DNA from: Desulfobacteraceae bacterium
GTDB taxonomy: Bacteria > Desulfobacterota > Desulfobacteria > Desulfobacterales > SG8-13
Direction: 5' to 3'
DNA: 11,872 bases
Assembly: GCA_029287875.1 (NCBI GenBank)
Contig: JARFQH010000251.1
Location: forward strand, 1 to 11,872
Shown here: positions 1 to 7,076 of the stretch, piece by piece
How positions within the stretch are numbered: position 1 is the stretch's first letter
Layout: the number at the start of each line of letters is the position of its first letter
Notes under the pieces: generated by a model
Databases searched by the model: none
What the model saw: only the letters and a program-made list of their open reading frames with translations
What the model was told of the DNA's origin: nothing
Translations under genes and position numbers: made by a program

Positions 1-144
1 GGACCTATTTTTCTTTTGTCAAAGAGCATCTTTTACCGACCAGCGAGCGCTGGAAATTTATCCTAACCTACCCGAGGCCCATTTAGAGCATATGCTCATA
101 ATTTCGCCTCAATCGGTTCTGACTTTTTACGGGACCATCAATAC

Positions 145-594
145 TTGAAAAGAATTGCCCGGCAACATCTCAACAAAGGAATATCAAGGACCTTTATTCT
201 TGTAGATGATAATATGCCTTCTGAAATACTGGGATTTTACACTTTAGCTGCATGTGAGGTATTGTGCAAAAAATTGCCTCGTAAATATTCTAAAAAATAT
301 CCGTCGCAGGCGCCAGCTGTAAAACTCGCAAGACTGGCTGTTGCAAAGAAGAATCAAAGACGGGGTTTTGGTGCGCTAATGTTGGTCAATGCAATCGAGC
401 GCGTTTTGAACGTTTCTGAAAATCTTGGAATAATCGGCTTTTTTGTGGATGCAAAAAACAAAGAAGCCAAAGGCTACTGTGAACGATTTGGATTCATCCC
501 TCTTCCAGACAGCCCATTAGAACTTTTCCTGCCGATTGCCACTCTTCAAAAGGCCTATGCTTCAATCGTATTAGGTCAGACAAACCGCGATTAA
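145..594 (+). CDS. GNAT-family N-acetyltransferase, TacT/AtaT toxin-like, N-terminus short
   Basis: Predicted acetyl-CoA-dependent acetyltransferase of the small GNAT group that includes type II toxins such as TacT and AtaT, which acetylate aminoacyl-tRNA. Seen in the 149-residue product: SRTFILVDD (residues 14-22), a beta-strand GFYTLA (30-35), LARLAV followed by the acetyl-CoA loop QRRGFG (71-76), VDAKN (101-105), and the C-terminal YCERFGF (111-117) with LELFLP. These blocks appear in the usual order for the family. The start is a TTG. The frame is open upstream to 67 but has no ATG or GTG start there, and the usual N-terminal FDCG-type segment is not recognisable, so the gene may be truncated or frameshifted at its 5' end. 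No DUF1778/RHH antitoxin is readable in the bases before it. Composition is AT-rich, unlike the block that starts near 905. Fold confidence is high; toxin role and intactness are uncertain. Confidence 0.75.
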   Translation: MKRIARQHLNKGISRTFILVDDNMPSEILGFYTLAACEVLCKKLPRKYSKKYPSQAPAVKLARLAVAKKNQRRGFGALMLVNAIERVLNVSENLGIIGFFVDAKNKEAKGYCERFGFIPLPDSPLELFLPIATLQKAYASIVLGQTNRD

Positions 595-923
595 CGACTC
601 TTTCTTCCGATTAAATGGCGCGAGTGTATTGTTGGTGAACCGGACGAATTAATTGATCTGAAGGTCGGTGAATGGAGCGAAAAAGCCAATCTTTAGTTTA
701 TTAACACGAATAGGCCACTGTAATTTGAATAGCAGCACTTAGTCATCTGCGAATCTGTTGCCTCGCTCGCTTTCCCGGATGCCTGCCGAAAGCACCCCCG
801 GTCCCGGACAATATTCTTGACAAGAATATTTTGGTTGGATTACAGAGTTACTTACCACAAGAAATATTCTGCCTACCCGTCATTTGTTGAATTATATTCA
901 CTGTTCTCCGGAGATTCTTTCGC
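595..923. other. Intergenic region, AT-rich, with a palindromic element
   Basis: No convincing gene. The GNAT frame stays open after its stop for another 32 codons, to 693, but with no start codon or recognisable family. The only clear structure is the inverted repeat at 810-830 with a related half-site at 858-871. Base composition switches from AT-rich to strongly GC-rich at about 900-920, just before the dppD-like gene. Confidence 0.6.
810..845 (+). promoter_or_regulatory. Perfect inverted repeat over a -35-like box (candidate operator/promoter)
   Basis: Arms AATATTCTTG (810-819) and CAAGAATATT (821-830) are perfect reverse complements around a single A. TTGACA (817-822) lies in the centre and matches the sigma-70 -35 consensus. 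A weak -10 (TTACAG, 840-845) follows at 17-base spacing. A related sequence, CAAGAAATATTCTG, lies at 858-871. A regulator binding here would block the -35 box. Which gene it serves is inferred (the dppD-like gene 80 bases on), and the poor -10 is a caution. Confidence 0.45.
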
Positions 924-1867
924 ATGCCCCTGCTCGACATCCGCCACCTGCGCACCCACTTCAAGACGCCCCAGGGCAAGGTTCGCGCCGTGGACGAGGT
1001 CAGCCTGAGGGTGGACGCGGGGGAGGTGCTGGGCATCGTCGGAGAGTCGGGCTGCGGCAAGAGTGTGCTGTCATTGTCGATTCTGCGGCTGCTGCCCATG
1101 CCCCCGGCCATCTTTGCCGGCGGGCAGATCCTGTTCAACGGTCAGGACCTGCTGAAAGCTTCCGCCGAGGAGATTCGCCGCATCCGGGGCAACCGCATCA
1201 GCATGATCTTTCAGGAACCCATGTCGGCCCTCAATCCGGTGTTCACCATCGGCAATCAGCTGGCCGAGGTATTCCGAGTGCACCAGTCCCTGGGCAAGGC
1301 CGAAGCCCTGGAGAAGGTCGTGACCATGCTGGAAACCGCGGGCGTGCCGGCGCCCCGGCGGCGGGTGAAGGAGTACCCCTATCAGCTCTCCGGAGGTATG
1401 CGCCAGCGGGTCATGATCGCCATGGCCCTGGCCTGCCGCCCGGCGCTGCTGATCGCCGACGAGCCCACCACGGCGCTCGATGTGACCATCCAGGCCCAAA
1501 TCCTGGATCTGATGGAACAGCTGCGCCGGGACCTGGACACGGCCATTATCATGGTTTCCCACGACCTGGGGGTCATCGCCGAGACCGCCAACGGGTGGTC
1601 GTCATGTACACTGGCAAGATCATGGAAGCGGCGGAGACCGTCGCGCTTTTCGACACCCCCCTGCACCCGTACACCCGCGGGCTGATGCGGGCCATTCCCG
1701 CGGTCACCTCGCGCCGCGATCAGGGGGAGCTTTACGAAATCAGCGGCGTGGTGCCCAGTCTGCTGAATCTGCCGTCAGGGTGTCCCTTCAACCCCCGCTG
1801 TCCCCTGGTGGGGGACATCTGCCGGCGCCAGGAGCCCGAACTGCGGGAGGCGACCCCGGGGCATTGA
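924..1867 (+). pseudogene. dppD: Oligopeptide/dipeptide ABC transporter ATPase (DppD/OppD type), frameshifted
   Basis: ATP-binding subunit of a peptide-import ABC transporter of the Dpp/Opp family, which would work at the inner membrane face. The first frame (924 onward) gives Walker A GESGCGKS (residues 40-47), Q-loop Q97, signature LSGGMRQR (155-162), Walker B LLIADE (175-180) and H-loop His213. The start is supported by GGAG at 910-913. After ETAN (to 1592) the frame breaks. The expected continuation RVVVMYTGK is read from 1595 in another frame and runs through the family's C-terminal cysteine-rich block (CPFNPRCPLVGDIC) to a stop at 1865-1867. One missing base at about 1592-1594 explains it. 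The product also ends at PGH, where relatives usually have about 10 more residues. The membrane and solute-binding subunits are absent. A real pseudogene or a one-base sequencing/assembly error are both possible. Confidence 0.88.
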
Positions 1868-2118
1868 GTGCCCTGCTGGATGCCTGCGACCGGGCCGGTG
1901 ATTTTTTCAGCGCGCACATCCGGCAGGCCGAGGCCGAAAACGAAGCGCTGAACATCGCACGGTTCAAAACGGCCTATCTCAAGGTGGCTCTCGCCCCCTG
2001 GCGCGCGGCGGTTGCGCGTACCCGCACCGATCTGCTGGCCGAGGGACTGCTCGATTCTGAAACCGCCGCGATGGTGACCGCCGCCGAACCTCCAATGGAA
2101 GGCAAACCGGTGCCATGA
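1868..2118 (+). pseudogene. Orphan C-terminal coding fragment, family not recognised
   Basis: An open frame of about 80 codons (ALLDACDRAGDFF… to EGKPVP) follows directly on the truncated dppD-like reading frame, without a ribosome binding site or plausible start at the junction. It ends at 2116-2118, and its stop overlaps the ATG of the next gene at 2115 (ATGA), the usual spacing inside an operon. The peptide is rich in Ala, Glu and Arg and looks alpha-helical. Codon choice is GC-rich like its neighbours. I read it as the 3' end of a gene whose 5' part has been lost. It was probably co-transcribed with the MmgE/PrpD gene. I do not recognise the family. Confidence 0.5.
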
Positions 2119-2696
2119 CCCAGTGGACCACCCGCATTCTGGCCGAATACGTCCGCGACACGGCCGCCGGCACGCCGGATGCCGCTGATGCCCAGGCCGC
2201 CGCAAAAGTTTTGATCGACCTGATCGGCTGCGCCGCGGCGGGATACCGCACTCCCGCCGCCCGGTCCGCCCGCAATACCGTGCGGCGCCTCTACGCCGCG
2301 GGACCAACGGCGCTGTGGTTCACCGGCGACAAACGCCGCCCCGAGGGGGCCGCCATGGCCAACAGCACCGCCGCCAGCGCCCTCGATCTGGACGACGGCC
2401 ACCGGCAGGCCGGCGGCCACCCCGGTGCAGCCATCGTTCCGGCGGTGCTGGCGGCAGCAACGGCTGCAGGCGCCAATGGCCGGGACGTGGTTGCGGCCCT
2501 GTGCGCCGGATACGAGGTGGCCGTGCGCGTGGCAGGGGCCCGGAATTTCAGTCGATTGGACACCCTGTCCACCGGCCGCTGGTGCGCCTACGGCGTGGCG
2601 GCCGCCGCAGGCCTGCCGGATCTCGAGAGTGTCGAGCCGATCTTGAGCTGCCTCCGAAGGCCGGAACCCGGTGATACGAAAAAAGGAACGATTTAG
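2115..2696 (+). pseudogene. MmgE/PrpD family protein, internally deleted
   Basis: The MmgE/PrpD family includes 2-methylcitrate dehydratase and cis-aconitate decarboxylase; members are normally about 450 residues. This 193-residue product begins like a full-length member: TRILAEYV near the start, KVLIDLIGCAAAGY (residues about 34-47), the family block MANSTAASALDLDDGH with its conserved aspartates, then GGHPGAAIVPAVLAAA and ALCAGYEVAVRV. After GVAAAAG (about position 2612) the next family segments are missing. The last 25 or so residues (LPDLESVEPILSCLRRP…) could be the same gene's C-terminus after an in-frame internal deletion, or unrelated sequence. The ATG overlaps the preceding stop. The catalytic domain is incomplete, so an active enzyme is unlikely. 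Confidence 0.75.
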
Positions 2697-2716
2697 CAGC
2701 AAAGGAAATGCCCATC

Positions 2717-4021
2717 ATGAAAATTGGAATTCGTGCGGAAGACAAAAGCCGCTGGGAGCGGCGGGTGCCCCTGGTTCCCCAAGACATCGCCGAGCTGCGG
2801 CGCAGCGGGTTGGACATCGTGGTCCAGTCCGCACCGCAGCGGGCCATCGCTGACGGGGAGTTTTCCGCCGTCGGGATACCGGTGGCGGCCCGCCTGTCCG
2901 ACTGCGGCCTGATCGTGGGAATCAAGGAAATCCCGCCGGAGCGCCTCGAGGCTAAAAAAGTGTACCTCTTCTTTGCCCACGTCATCAAGGGCCAGTCCTA
3001 CAACATGCCCATGCTGCGACGCCTGATGGACCTGGGGACGACGCTCATCGACTACGAGCGGGTCGTGGATGGGCAGAACCGACGCCTGATTTTTTTCGGG
3101 CGCCACGCCGGCCTGGCCGGCATGGTCAACACCCTGTGGGCCCTGGGCCGGCGACTGGCGTGGGAAGGCATTCCCAGCCCCTTTGCCCGCATCCGTCAGG
3201 CCAGGCAATACGCGGACCTGGAAGCCGCCCGCACCGACATCCGCGCCGCGGCTGCCGAGATCCGGCAACAGGGGCTGCCCCGTGAGCTGATGCCCCTGGT
3301 GGTCGGTTTCACCGGATACGGCAACGTATCGGTCGGCGCCCAGGAAATCTTCGACCTGCTGCCCCACGAAAGCGTCGCCCCGGCGGATCTGGCCCTGCTG
3401 CCGCCGGATGAAGCCGGCCGGCTCTACAAGGTGGTGTTCAAGGAAGCGGACTGTTTCGCGGCCAGCGATGGTGTTTCGCCTTTCAGCCTGGAAGACTACT
3501 TCCGTCACGGCAAGCAGCGCTACGTGTCGGTGTTCGACCGCCATCTGGAGCATCTGGGCGTGTGGGTGAACTGCATCTACTGGGACGACCGCTACCCGCG
3601 TCTGCTCACCCTGAAAGACTGCCGCAGGATGTGGACCGCCGCGCGGCGGCCGCAGCTTAGGGTGATCGGCGACATCAGCTGCGATCCGAACGGCTCCGTG
3701 CAGTGCACCGTGCGGGCCACCGACCCAGGCAATCCGGTCTATGTCTACGACCCAGTGCAGCAGAGGGCCGTCGACGGAGTGGCGGGTGACGGCCCGGTGG
3801 TCATGGCCGTGGACATCCTGCCGACGGAAATTCCCCGGGAAGCGTCGGATCACTTCAGCGGAGTGCTCAAAGATTTTCTGCCGGCGTTGGCATCGGCGGA
3901 TTTTTGCGTGCCTTTCGAAGACCTGGCCCTGCCGGACGCACTCAGGCGGGCGACGATCGTTCACCGCGGGCAACTCACGCCCGACTACCTCTACCTGAAG
4001 CCCCACGTCGCCGGAAAGTGA
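2717..4021 (+). CDS. Lysine-ketoglutarate reductase / saccharopine dehydrogenase-like protein (AlaDH/PNT fold)
   Basis: Homologue of the N-terminal half of the bifunctional LKR/SDH (aminoadipate semialdehyde synthase) of plants and animals. That half condenses lysine with 2-oxoglutarate to saccharopine using NADPH. Seen: IGIRAEDKSRWERRVPL at the start (AlaDH/PNT N-terminal domain), GIKEIP, YLFFAHVIKGQSYNMPML, LIDYERVVD, FGRHAGLAGMVNTL, the dinucleotide-binding GYGNVSVGAQE (from Gly200), then GDISCDPNGS, DGVAGDGPVVMAVDILP and a C-terminal ALRRATIVHRGQLTP. At 434 residues it looks complete. The start at 2717 is preferred because AAGGA (2702-2706) is 10 bases away; the ATG at 2708 is only one base from it. 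This is the only apparently intact gene in the GC-rich block, and no saccharopine dehydrogenase partner is present. Fold is certain; substrate is inferred. Confidence 0.85.
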   Translation: MKIGIRAEDKSRWERRVPLVPQDIAELRRSGLDIVVQSAPQRAIADGEFSAVGIPVAARLSDCGLIVGIKEIPPERLEAKKVYLFFAHVIKGQSYNMPMLRRLMDLGTTLIDYERVVDGQNRRLIFFGRHAGLAGMVNTLWALGRRLAWEGIPSPFARIRQARQYADLEAARTDIRAAAAEIRQQGLPRELMPLVVGFTGYGNVSVGAQEIFDLLPHESVAPADLALLPPDEAGRLYKVVFKEADCFAASDGVSPFSLEDYFRHGKQRYVSVFDRHLEHLGVWVNCIYWDDRYPRLLTLKDCRRMWTAARRPQLRVIGDISCDPNGSVQCTVRATDPGNPVYVYDPVQQRAVDGVAGDGPVVMAVDILPTEIPREASDHFSGVLKDFLPALASADFCVPFEDLALPDALRRATIVHRGQLTPDYLYLKPHVAGK

Positions 4022-4046
4022 CGCGGCGCACGTTCTCCGGCGGCGG

Positions 4047-4145
4047 TCATCCGCCTGCGATGGCGGAAAAGAACACCAAGGTGTCGCCGTCGATCAGACG
4101 GGTTTCCGGACGGGCCATGCGCCCGTTCACGAACAAGACCAGCTG
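4047..4145 (-). pseudogene. MoaD/ThiS-type sulfur carrier, C-terminal fragment
   Basis: Read on the minus strand, this frame ends with LVLFVNGR, then LIDGDTLVFFSAIAGG and a stop. VNGR, a DGD turn, a hydrophobic strand and a terminal Gly-Gly are the hallmarks of the C-terminal half of MoaD/ThiS beta-grasp carriers, whose Gly-Gly tail is thiocarboxylated for molybdopterin or tungstopterin synthesis. The N-terminal half is absent: to the right the sequence becomes a plus-strand aldehyde ferredoxin oxidoreductase tail. Such carriers are frequent neighbours of that tungsten enzyme, which supports the call. GGCGG and CCGCC around the stop (4042-4055) form a short hairpin between this fragment and the convergent gene ending at 4021. 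The fragment is about 33 codons and is not expected to be functional. Confidence 0.6.
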
Positions 4146-4343
4146 CGGGCCGGCTTCTCCCGCAAGGACGACACCCTACCGGAGCGCATCCTCATGCAGC
4201 CCCTGCCAGATGGTCCGGCCATGGGAATGGTCTGCCGGCTCGACGCGATGCTGCCGGGCTACTATCGCTGCCGCGGGTGGGACGAGAACGGCCGCCCTAC
4301 CCCGGAAAAGCTGCGGGAGCTGGGACTGCCGGACACCATCTGA
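4146..4343 (+). pseudogene. Aldehyde ferredoxin oxidoreductase, C-terminal fragment
   Basis: About 65 codons match the end of tungsten-dependent aldehyde ferredoxin oxidoreductases (AOR), which oxidise aldehydes to acids with ferredoxin as acceptor. The fragment runs RAGFSRKDDTLPERI, then PLPDGPAMG, LDAMLPGYYRCRGWD, ENGRPTPEKLRELGLPD and a stop at 4341-4343. The pattern of FxRxDDxLPxR, GP, a LDxMLxxYYxxRGWD block and GxPTxxKLxxLGL is typical of the C-terminus. Full-length members are about 600 residues, so roughly nine tenths is missing. Its 5' side abuts a minus-strand MoaD-type tail, so both genes have lost their starts at the same junction. Confidence 0.75.
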
Positions 4344-4372
4344 CCGCAACGCCCGCGAAGAAGGAAACGCCC

Positions 4373-4423
4373 ATGCTGAGGACGGCATTCAGGCGATCCC
4401 CCGCGGGTACCTCTTCGGCCTGA
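4373..4423 (+). other. Orphan gene start (SD plus ATG) downstream of the AOR fragment
   Basis: AAGGA (4361-4365) sits 7 bases before an ATG at 4373 that opens only 16 codons (MLRTAFRRSP…) before a TGA. The arrangement, 30 bases after the AOR-type stop, is what the start of the next operon gene would look like. The reading frame fails soon after, and AT-rich sequence begins near 4443. This may be the 5' remnant of a lost gene, but it could be chance. Confidence 0.25.
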
Positions 4424-4478
4424 TCGACCTGAACCCCAACCAGACCTTTTAATAAGTTTTTTTATTCCGGCGAACTCA

Positions 4479-4709
4479 ATGGCGGGTGAGGTCACACTCG
4501 AATGGGATTTGAATATCGAGCCCGACATTGCAGGCTATATCGTGTATTGGGGGACCACCAGCAGAAACTACTCCGACAGTGTAGATGTGGGTAATCAAAA
4601 CTCCTATGCCGATATTGACCATGACGGCGATTTCGACAGCGACGGGAATGTAGATGGAGGTGACTTCACACTGATTGTTAAATCCTACGGAAAATCAGGA
4701 TGTCCTTAA
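4479..4709 (+). pseudogene. Secreted-protein remnant: FN3-like half domain joined to a dockerin-like calcium loop
   Basis: The 76-residue frame starts MAGEVTLEWDLN and continues DIAGYIVYWGTTSRNYS, the first strands of a fibronectin type III-like domain. It then passes directly into DHDGDFDSDGNVDGGDF, an Asp-rich calcium loop of the dockerin/EF-hand kind, ending IVKSYGKSGCP. The second half of the FN3 domain is missing. The frame is open upstream, and the codons before the ATG read LLISFFIPANS, which resembles the hydrophobic core and cleavage end of a signal peptide. The true start therefore probably lay upstream and has been lost near 4443. It looks like a large exported adhesin or cohesin-binding type protein reduced to its ends. 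Whether it is expressed is unknown. Confidence 0.45.
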
Positions 4710-4737
4710 GTTTATCGATAACTCTTAGTAGACCACG

Positions 4738-5226
4738 TTATTTTTCCATGGCCGTAAATCCGGAGCGCGCCGTCTCGATTATTTTTTCCTCACCCACCGC
4801 CTGCACAAAATCGTCTACAAATTTTGACGTGCCGGCGACCTGAACGATGAACAGTTCGTGGTTGCAGCGGTCGAGAATTTGAAAATTGAATCGCCGGCCG
4901 AGATCTTCGATCGAGGCTTCGTCCGCCTCCAGTTTGATAATGGCCACCTCTCGCCAGAAACTACCGTCCACGTCCAGTTCTTTCGCAGACAGAACTTCGG
5001 CGACTTTTTCAATCTGTTTGATCACCTGCTGCATCTTGTCATCGCTGTTCTCAAAAAGGGTCAGCGTCATCCGGCTGATGCCGGGCCTATGGGTGCGGCA
5101 GGCGGTGATGGTCTCGACATTGTACATTTTCCGGCGAATCAGCATCGAAATTTTGTTCAGAACGCCCGGACGATTCAACACGAAAATCAGAATCGCCCGT
5201 CTTTTGATCGGCTCTTCCACAGTCAT
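4738..5226 (-). CDS. ilvH: Acetolactate synthase small (regulatory) subunit
   Basis: Regulatory subunit of acetohydroxyacid synthase, which activates the catalytic subunit and usually mediates valine feedback inhibition. The product is 162 residues, the usual length. It has an N-terminal ACT domain (about residues 10-80: ILIFVLNRPGVLNKISMLIRR, YNVETITA, ISRMTL) and the typical C-terminal domain (about 85-160: REVAIIKLEAD, IIETARSGFTAM). The NRPGVLNKI loop is the region that binds valine in characterised relatives. The start is supported by AGGAG 8 bases upstream. It lies 24 bases after the ilvB stop on the same strand, so the two are almost certainly co-transcribed. It converges with the FN3/dockerin remnant, with 28 bases between them and no obvious terminator. 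Confidence 0.95.
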   Translation of the reverse strand: MTVEEPIKRRAILIFVLNRPGVLNKISMLIRRKMYNVETITACRTHRPGISRMTLTLFENSDDKMQQVIKQIEKVAEVLSAKELDVDGSFWREVAIIKLEADEASIEDLGRRFNFQILDRCNHELFIVQVAGTSKFVDDFVQAVGEEKIIETARSGFTAMEK

Positions 5227-5250
5227 TGCAATTACTCCTGATGGATAGTT

Positions 5251-6999
5251 TCATTTTTTCAGTGATGTGATCATGTCGGTAATTCCGCCACCGGCCGGCA
5301 CCATGGGCAGAACGACTTCGCTGGGATCACAGAGGAACTCAACCATGAACGCTCCGCGATGCTCAGCCGCTTCAGATATAGCATCCTCTATGGCCGCCAC
5401 TTCGGATACCTGCCGGTAGGGTATCCCGTAGGCGGCAGCAATCTTGCCGAAATCGGGATTTTTCATCGGGGTTCCGGCAAACCGGCCGTCGTAGAAAAGG
5501 GTTTGCCACTGCCGGACCATCCCGAGATATCCGTTGTTGAACAGCAGTATTTTAATATCGACCTCGTGCTCCATCACCGAACCCAACTCCTGAATGTTCA
5601 TCTGGAATCCGCCGTCGCCGCTGACCGACCAGACCCGCTCGTCCGGGCGGACCAGTTTCACGCCGATGGCCATCGGCAGTGCACACCCCATGGTTCCGGC
5701 ACCGCCCGATGTGAACCAGCTGTTGGGCGTTTGAAAATTGTAGAACCGGGCCAGAATCATCTGGTGCTGACCCACGTCGGCAACGATGATATCTCTGCCG
5801 CCGGTCACATCCGACAGTTTGCTGACAATGGTTTTCATCAGCAGCTGTCCCTCCTTGCCGACCCCGCTAAGAATTTCTTCCTGAATTTCTTCGGTAATTT
5901 CACCACGAAAGTGCTCGATACTCTCAAACCAGAGTCGCCTCGGCTTGGATATCAGTTCGGGGTTCTTGATTAATTGGTGGAGTGCTCCGGAAACACTTGC
6001 ATTTATCGCCACGGATGTCTTGACGTTTTTATCGATTTCCGAGGGATCGATTTCGACGTGGATGACGTCGGCCGTGGCGGCAAACGTTGCCAGATTACCG
6101 GTCACTCTGTCGTCGAAACGCATCCCTAACGAGATGATCAGATCGGCATTCAATAGGGCCCGGTTCGATTCAACCGTCCCGTGCATTCCGACCATGCCCA
6201 GACTCAGCGGATGGTCTACCGGAAATGCCGATAGCCCGTGCAGGGTGAACGCAACTGGAAGGTTGGCCTTTTCGGCAAACCACTTCATAACCTCACCGGC
6301 GTCGGCGGCTATGATACCGTGACCGCAAAGAATGATCGGCCGTTCGCTCCGGTTGATCAGCGCCACCGCCCGGCGGATGGCATCTCGATCGGGATGGGGT
6401 GAATGGAGCACGCCGGCAAGGCTTGGATCGAAAGCAACTGGATCGAAACGATAGCCGTCGGCGGATTCCTGGTTTTGGACGTCCTTTGGGATGTCGACCA
6501 ATACCGGCCCCCCACGGCCGACAGTGGCAACAAGGAATGCTTCGTGAATCGACTCTTCGATCGTTTCCACGCTCAGCGGCATGTAAGTTTGTTTGGTCAG
6601 GGGCATCATCACACCCACGACATCGCTCTCCTGGAACGCATCCGTTGCAATCACGCCGGTGGGAACCTGGCCGGTAATGGCAACGAGCGGAACCGAATCC
6701 ATACCGGCGTCGGCAATACCCGTGACCAGGTTCATGGCCCCCGGACCCGAAGTGGCCATGCAGACCCCGACCTGGGGATTCGCGGTGGACAGCGAGGCCC
6801 GGGAAACCCCCTGGGCCATAAACGCAGCGCCCTGCTCGTGACGCGACATGATAAAGGAAAAGGCTTTCTGCTTTTCCATCTCGTCGAATACCGGCATGAT
6901 GGCGCCGCCGGTGTAGCCGAAGACGTACCGGACGCCCTTGTCTATTAACGCTTTTATGACCAGCTCCGAACCTTTCATTGTCACTCTCTTTTCCTGCAT
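5251..6999 (-). CDS. ilvB: Acetolactate synthase large (catalytic) subunit
   Basis: Thiamine diphosphate and FAD enzyme that joins pyruvate to pyruvate or 2-oxobutyrate, the first common step of valine, leucine and isoleucine synthesis. In the 582-residue product the N-terminal domain has VFGYTGGAIMPVFDEM and the catalytic Glu55 in MSRHEQGAAFMAQG. The central domain has the FDDRVTGN block. The C-terminal ThDP-binding motif runs from GDG (461-463) to NNGYLGMVRQWQ (from 488). Length and domain order are normal. Two starts are possible. The first ATG (6999) has only a distant AGGTGA. The ATG at 6978 gives MKGSELVIKALI, closer to the usual family start, with AGAGAG 5 bases before it. The same-strand ilvH follows. 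A minus-strand promoter candidate is at 7077-7105. Confidence 0.96.
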   Translation of the reverse strand: MQEKRVTMKGSELVIKALIDKGVRYVFGYTGGAIMPVFDEMEKQKAFSFIMSRHEQGAAFMAQGVSRASLSTANPQVGVCMATSGPGAMNLVTGIADAGMDSVPLVAITGQVPTGVIATDAFQESDVVGVMMPLTKQTYMPLSVETIEESIHEAFLVATVGRGGPVLVDIPKDVQNQESADGYRFDPVAFDPSLAGVLHSPHPDRDAIRRAVALINRSERPIILCGHGIIAADAGEVMKWFAEKANLPVAFTLHGLSAFPVDHPLSLGMVGMHGTVESNRALLNADLIISLGMRFDDRVTGNLATFAATADVIHVEIDPSEIDKNVKTSVAINASVSGALHQLIKNPELISKPRRLWFESIEHFRGEITEEIQEEILSGVGKEGQLLMKTIVSKLSDVTGGRDIIVADVGQHQMILARFYNFQTPNSWFTSGGAGTMGCALPMAIGVKLVRPDERVWSVSGDGGFQMNIQELGSVMEHEVDIKILLFNNGYLGMVRQWQTLFYDGRFAGTPMKNPDFGKIAAAYGIPYRQVSEVAAIEDAISEAAEHRGAFMVEFLCDPSEVVLPMVPAGGGITDMITSLKK

Positions 7000-7076
7000 G
7001 TTAGATTTGAAATCACCTGTTGATGTCGGAACGAAATCCGTATTTCACATCCGGGGCGGTGAATATGGAAAAGTGA

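Noticed and set aside
595..693. Open frame continuing in the GNAT frame after its stop (about 32 codons to a TAG at 691-693)
   Set aside because: No start codon, no ribosome binding site and no recognisable family. It could be a readthrough extension or scrap, but support is too weak for a gene call.
2693..4006. Long open frame on the minus strand opposite the LKR-like gene
   Set aside because: It mirrors the codons of a clearly recognisable plus-strand gene in GC-rich DNA. Its product shows low-complexity His/Gln/Gly-rich sequence and no family motif.
4042..4055. GGCGG-TCAT-CCGCC hairpin after the LKR-like gene, considered as a terminator
   Set aside because: The stem is short, has no T-run, and overlaps the Gly-Gly codons of the moaD-type fragment, which explain the sequence.
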